From positions 1 through 6,856 of the forward strand of contig JAHHRP010000101.1 of assembly GCA_020025735.1 (NCBI GenBank): 6,856 bases of DNA, in the 5' to 3' direction. Shown piece after piece: positions 4,380 through 6,856 of the stretch. The notes beneath the pieces are model-generated. The model ran no database searches and was not told the origin of the DNA. It was given only the letters and a program-made list of their open reading frames with translations. A program made the translations under genes and the position numbers. Position 1 is the first letter of the stretch. Every line of letters starts with the position of its first letter. This DNA is from Evtepia sp. (GTDB lineage: Bacteria; Bacillota; Clostridia; Oscillospirales; Oscillospiraceae).

Positions 4380-6614
4380 TTACTGCAGCAGCTGCAGAAC
4401 GCCCTGAGGCAGCTGGTTCGCCTGAGCCAACATAGCCTGAGCGGACTGGACCAAGATGTTGTTCTTGGTGTAGCGCATCATCTCGTCAGCCACATCGGTG
4501 TCACGGATGGCGGACTCAGCGTCCTGGATATTCTCCCTCATGACGCCCAGGTTGTTATGGGTGTGCTCCAGACGGTTCTGGATCGCGCCCAGATCACCAC
4601 GGGTGGAGGAGACAAAGTTGATGGCGTTCATGATCTTATCAATAGCAGCGTTGGCACCCTCCTGGTTGGAGATGTCCAGATCCCCGATACCCAGCGCCTT
4701 GGCGTGCATATCGTTGACAGAGACGTTCATCTGGTTGTACTTATCAGAGGTGTCGCCGATCTGGAGGTTCAGGCCACCTTCCTTGACGGTCTCTTCCTTC
4801 ACGTCGGTGGCGAAGTCATCAAAGCGCAGACCGATCACCTTACCAGTGCCAGTGTCCTTTACGAGGCTGGCTTCCACGCCGTTGGCGCTCAGGGCCTTGT
4901 GCAAGTTCTTGAAGTTCTCATCATTGTCCTTGCCGATCTCGACCTTAACCACACCGTCTGCCACAGCATCGTCCTTATCCAGAACGAACTGATAGGTCTT
5001 GCCATCAATGGTGATCTGGTCGCCAGCCAGGATATTCTTGCTCTTGGCAGTGGACTCGATCACCAGCTCCTTGCCCTTGTCGGTGGGAGCCGTGGTCTTG
5101 ATATCACTCATTCCAGTCTTGGCGGCAGCCACACCAACCGCATGGGCAGCGCCGGTGCTCTTGTCCTTGCTGGTGATGGTCACGGAATTACCTGTGCCGC
5201 CAAAATCAAACAGCTTGTTCAGCTCCTCGTCCTTCTTCAGAGCCTCACGCAGAGCATTAGCCGCAGAAGTAGAGTCTGCATTTCCATTAAAGGCGATGTC
5301 CTTGGTGACGGTCTTGCCTTCCGCGTTGACATAGGTCAGTGTAAAGGTGTCGCTAGTGGCACCTGCAGTGAACTGAAACTCAATGGAACCCTTAGTGGCG
5401 GGCTTTGCGTTGACATCGAACTTGTCGTTGGTGGGGTTGAGAATCTCCACACCCTTCTGGGCCTCACGGAGCTGGTCCATGTTGGTAAACTTGAGCTGCT
5501 GACCATTAGTAACAGACTTGTCGATTTCCACCTCGAAGCCGTCCTGCCGCAGCTGATCCACCAGGGCCTGAGCAGCGGCTTTGGTATCAGCCGCACCAGT
5601 GATCTCATACTTCTTGCCATTCAGGGTAATGGAGGCAGTAGAAGCCGCCAGATTCACCGTTGCATACTCGTCCTCAGCCTTCACGGTATTGCCCATAATC
5701 GTTGCAGAAGTCCCCGCTAAAGCAGTCTCAGCTTTCGTATCCCCTGAATGTTCAAACTTGGTCAGCTGGGCACCGGAATTGGGGTCCTTGGCAATGATAG
5801 TCACCTTACCCTTACTATCAGCCGAGATGTCAAACAACTTCTTGAACTCGGCCAGGTTAGTCTTGCCATCAACATCGGCAACACCCAACATGAGGCTCTC
5901 ATTCTTGATCGCATCAACAAAGGACTTTGCCATGTCACTTGGGGTACCACCAGAGATCTGGCCCACAGAAGTCTCGCCCAGGATCAGCTCCTTCTCCTCA
6001 CCCTTGTCGTTGGTGTAGGTGAACTTGAAGGCATCGAAATTAGTAGTAGAAAAGTCAGTTGTACTGACATCAAGGGTATAGTGTTTGCCCACGGCGGGAT
6101 GATATGCCAGAGGATCGCCGCCAGTCACAACCACGTTTTTATCCTGCAGCTCGGTGGGCTTCGCAGCGGAAGCTGCGACATCCTTTGCGGCCAGGGTGCC
6201 GTCCAACAGCTTCTGGCCGTTGAAATTGGCAGAGTCAGCGATACGGTCGATCTCAGACTTCAGGGAGTTGACTTCCTTCTGCAGGTTTTTACGGTCAACC
6301 TCGTTGTCAAAGATACCGTTGGCAGACTGGGTAGCCAGATACTTCATGCGGCCCAGCATGTCGTGGATCTCCTGCATGGCGCCCTCAGCGGTTTGGACCA
6401 GAGAGATGCCGTCCTTGACGTTCTTCTGCGCAGCGTCCAGACCGGTGATCTGTGCGCGCATCTTCTCGGAAATGGCCAGACCTGCGGCGTCGTCGCCGGC
6501 GCGGTTGATCTTGTAGCCAGAGGACAGCTTTTCCAGGTTCTTAGACAGAGAACTCTGGTTGTTAGACAGATTGCGATAGGCATTCATCGCAGGGATGTTA
6601 TGTTGAATTCTCAT
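4380..6614 (-). CDS. Flagellin (flagellar filament subunit) with an enlarged central domain
   Basis: This is the filament protein, exported by the flagellar type III system and polymerised outside the cell. At 744 aa it is much larger than common 270-500-aa flagellins. The N-terminal D0/D1 region (1 to about 141) contains MRIQHNIPAMNAYRNL, LSSGYKINRAGDDAAGLAIS (30-49) and the segment from FNGQKLLDG. The C-terminal D1/D0 region (about 645-744) has RGDLGAIQNRLEH and ends ANQLPQGVLQLLQ. Between them lie about 500 Ser/Thr/Lys/Asp-rich residues without cysteine, made of repeated beta-rich modules (listed separately). This is the surface-exposed, variable part where glycans are usually attached. 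The TLR5-contact positions are kept (R89, L93, E114). The start at 6614 has AAGGAGAA six bases upstream. There is no signal peptide, as expected. The gene is followed by a strong terminator. The symbols hag and fliC are both used for this family. Confidence 0.97.
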   Translation of the reverse strand: MRIQHNIPAMNAYRNLSNNQSSLSKNLEKLSSGYKINRAGDDAAGLAISEKMRAQITGLDAAQKNVKDGISLVQTAEGAMQEIHDMLGRMKYLATQSANGIFDNEVDRKNLQKEVNSLKSEIDRIADSANFNGQKLLDGTLAAKDVAASAAKPTELQDKNVVVTGGDPLAYHPAVGKHYTLDVSTTDFSTTNFDAFKFTYTNDKGEEKELILGETSVGQISGGTPSDMAKSFVDAIKNESLMLGVADVDGKTNLAEFKKLFDISADSKGKVTIIAKDPNSGAQLTKFEHSGDTKAETALAGTSATIMGNTVKAEDEYATVNLAASTASITLNGKKYEITGAADTKAAAQALVDQLRQDGFEVEIDKSVTNGQQLKFTNMDQLREAQKGVEILNPTNDKFDVNAKPATKGSIEFQFTAGATSDTFTLTYVNAEGKTVTKDIAFNGNADSTSAANALREALKKDEELNKLFDFGGTGNSVTITSKDKSTGAAHAVGVAAAKTGMSDIKTTAPTDKGKELVIESTAKSKNILAGDQITIDGKTYQFVLDKDDAVADGVVKVEIGKDNDENFKNLHKALSANGVEASLVKDTGTGKVIGLRFDDFATDVKEETVKEGGLNLQIGDTSDKYNQMNVSVNDMHAKALGIGDLDISNQEGANAAIDKIMNAINFVSSTRGDLGAIQNRLEHTHNNLGVMRENIQDAESAIRDTDVADEMMRYTKNNILVQSAQAMLAQANQLPQGVLQLLQ
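4815..5018 (-). repeat. Flagellin module B2 (residues 533-600)
   Basis: This protein-level repeat starts QITIDGKTYQFVLD and ends VIGLRFDD. It matches module B1 in layout: a 'xITxxGKxYxF' beta strand, a helix with alanines and leucines, 'NGVEASLV', then a final 'L-F' strand. The pattern resembles the Flagellin_IN motif found in central flagellin domains. The match to that family is by eye only. Confidence 0.55.
5139..5381 (-). repeat. Flagellin module A2 (residues 412-492)
   Basis: This protein-level repeat is related to module A1. It carries FTLTYVNAEGKTVTKDI, a helix SAANALREALKK, then NKLFDFGGTGNSVTITSKDK. The same elements in the same order occur in A1, so the pair probably arose by internal duplication followed by divergence. 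Confidence 0.6.
5475..5633 (-). repeat. Flagellin module B1 (residues 328-380)
   Basis: This protein-level repeat reads SITLNGKKYEITG, then a helix AAAQALVDQLRQDGFEVEID, then QLKFTNMD. It has the same strand-helix-strand layout as module B2 and a Flagellin_IN-like pattern. Confidence 0.55.
5760..6032 (-). repeat. Flagellin module A1 (residues 195-285)
   Basis: This protein-level repeat carries FKFTYTNDKGEEKELILG, a helix SDMAKSFVDAIKNES, then KKLFDISADSKGKVTIIAKD. It is longer than A2 because of an extra segment around residues 240-257. The similarity to A2 is clearest at FTYTNDKG/LTYVNAEG and KLFD...VTI. Confidence 0.6.
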
Positions 6615-6620
6615 GTTGAC

Positions 6621-6628
6621 TTCTCCTT
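6621..6628 (-). promoter_or_regulatory. Flagellin ribosome binding site
   Basis: The minus strand reads AAGGAGAA six bases before the ATG at 6614. The GGA core is also the kind of site that CsrA covers on flagellin mRNAs in other Firmicutes. Regulation by CsrA here is only a possibility. Confidence 0.85.
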
Positions 6629-6676
6629 GTCATTTTATTTTGGGGATTTGCAGATCGTTGTACCTTCGGATTCCAT

Positions 6677-6695
6677 TCCTCAGTACAGTTGAGGA
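6677..6695 (-). repeat. Short hairpin in the flagellin leader
   Basis: TCCTCA and TGAGGA arms (6677-6682 and 6690-6695) form a perfect 6-bp stem with a 7-nt loop, about 65 nt before the flagellin start. The function is unknown. In the minus-strand transcript the descending arm contains GGA next to a second GGA further along. Confidence 0.5.
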
Positions 6696-6703
6696 GTGCT
6701 ATC

Positions 6704-6737
6704 TGTCACTTTTGTTGTGGCCACAGCGAAGGTGACA
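6704..6737. repeat. 34-bp imperfect palindrome upstream of flagellin
   Basis: TGTCAC at one end and GTGACA at the other flank a perfect central TGTGGCCACA. Over the two 17-bp halves 14 positions pair, and there is no loop. The shape fits a dimeric regulator's binding site as well as an RNA hairpin. I cannot name a regulator. Confidence 0.55.
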
Positions 6738-6754
6738 TTGAGCACGGAACTATA

Positions 6755-6782
6755 TTTCCACCGACTCGTCAGCCGGGAGAAA
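6755..6782. repeat. Hairpin with 12-bp stem (one mismatch) and 4-nt loop between the upstream gene and flagellin
   Basis: Arms are 6755-6766 and 6771-6782. On the minus strand the stem is TTTCTCCCGGCT with loop GACG and return arm AGTCGGTGGAAA, including G-T pairs and one mismatch. It starts 6 nt after the stop of the upstream partial gene. It could be that gene's terminator, but the bases after it (TATAGTTCC) are not a T-tract, so it may instead be a processing or regulatory hairpin. Confidence 0.6.
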
Positions 6783-6788
6783 CCAAGC

Positions 6789-6856
6789 TTATGGCTTTCC
6801 CGCCAGATCCTCCTCCCAAAACTGAGGGATGATGCGGTCAAGCTGTTTGCGGAGGA
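6789..6856 (-). CDS. C-terminal tail of an unidentified upstream gene
   Basis: One minus-strand frame gives LRKQLDRIIPQFWEEDLAGKP followed by TAA at 6789-6791. The residues have a natural amphipathic composition, and the stop is followed directly by a hairpin, as expected at a gene end. With only 21 codons the frame is not proven. Another minus-strand frame is open across this stretch as far as about 6682, but it is Ser/Arg-rich and runs through the inverted repeats, so I prefer this one. No family can be assigned. Confidence 0.4.
   Translation of the reverse strand, partial: LRKQLDRIIPQFWEEDLAGKP

Noticed and set aside
4272..5720. 482-codon open frame on the plus strand opposite the flagellin gene
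   Set aside because: It is antisense to an unmistakable flagellin, starts in the terminator region, lacks a ribosome binding site and has a low-complexity Val/Leu/Gly/Ser composition typical of a mirror frame.
6640..6690. Possible sigma-28-type flagellin promoter around ACGATCT on the minus strand
   Set aside because: The -10-like element matches only in part and no TAAA lies at the right distance. Flagellin genes usually have such a promoter, but I could not support a position.
5748..6692. 314-codon open frame on the plus strand opposite the flagellin N-terminus
   Set aside because: It is a mirror frame of the conserved D0/D1 coding region with no recognisable domain, and it runs into the flagellin leader.
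6755..6782. CTGACGA followed by GAAA, resembling a hammerhead ribozyme core
   Set aside because: The bases between them cannot form stem II, and CTGACGA is itself inside the stem and loop of a different hairpin.
6755..6782. Hairpin as an intrinsic terminator for the upstream gene
   Set aside because: No T-tract follows on either strand, so it is recorded only as a hairpin.
1..6856. CRISPR arrays, tRNA or rRNA genes, insertion sequences
   Set aside because: No regularly spaced direct repeats, cloverleaf-like segments, rRNA-like stretches or transposase motifs were seen.

Overview
The window looks like chromosomal DNA from a motile Clostridia-type Firmicute. The evidence is a flagellin with Gram-positive-style conserved ends, strong AAGGAG/GGAGG ribosome binding sites before most genes, tight co-directional gene packing and mixed GC content. 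A gut Oscillospiraceae-like genome would fit, but that is inference and I cannot name a species. Every gene I support lies on the minus strand, so transcription runs from high to low coordinates.

In transcription order: (1) 6789-6856 is probably the last 21 codons of an upstream gene. (2) 6615-6788 is a 174-bp leader with three inverted repeats. (3) 4380-6614 is a large flagellin of 744 aa with normal D0/D1 ends and a roughly 500-residue central region built from two module types in A-B-A-B order. (4) 4313-4344 is a strong intrinsic terminator, followed at once by a 15/17 inverted repeat. (5) 2234-4246 is a 670-aa transferase-like protein whose only recognisable signature resembles the 3'-phosphate-binding part of sulfotransferases. 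(6) 1719-2222 is a divergent adenylylsulfate-kinase-family protein. (7) 955-1707 and 135-908 are two paralogous class I SAM methyltransferases. (8) 1-128 is the first 42 codons of a protein whose N-terminus resembles PEP-synthase-like enzymes.

Genes 5-8 are packed with gaps of 11, 11, 46 and 6 nt and look like one operon. The most interesting reading is that they form a flagellin (or flagellar glycan) modification cassette. Its composition recalls the Campylobacter jejuni O-methyl phosphoramidate capsule pathway, which has a PEP-synthase-like L-glutamine kinase (Cj1418), a CysC-like cytidine diphosphoramidate kinase (Cj1415), two neighbouring methyltransferases (Cj1419/Cj1420) and large transferases (Cj1421/Cj1422). 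The simpler alternative is a sulfation cassette in which an APS kinase makes PAPS for a sulfotransferase. The unusual residues in the kinase and the PEP-synthase-like start favour the phosphoramidate reading. The deciding genes, a cytidylyltransferase and a glutamine amidotransferase, would lie beyond position 1 and are not visible.
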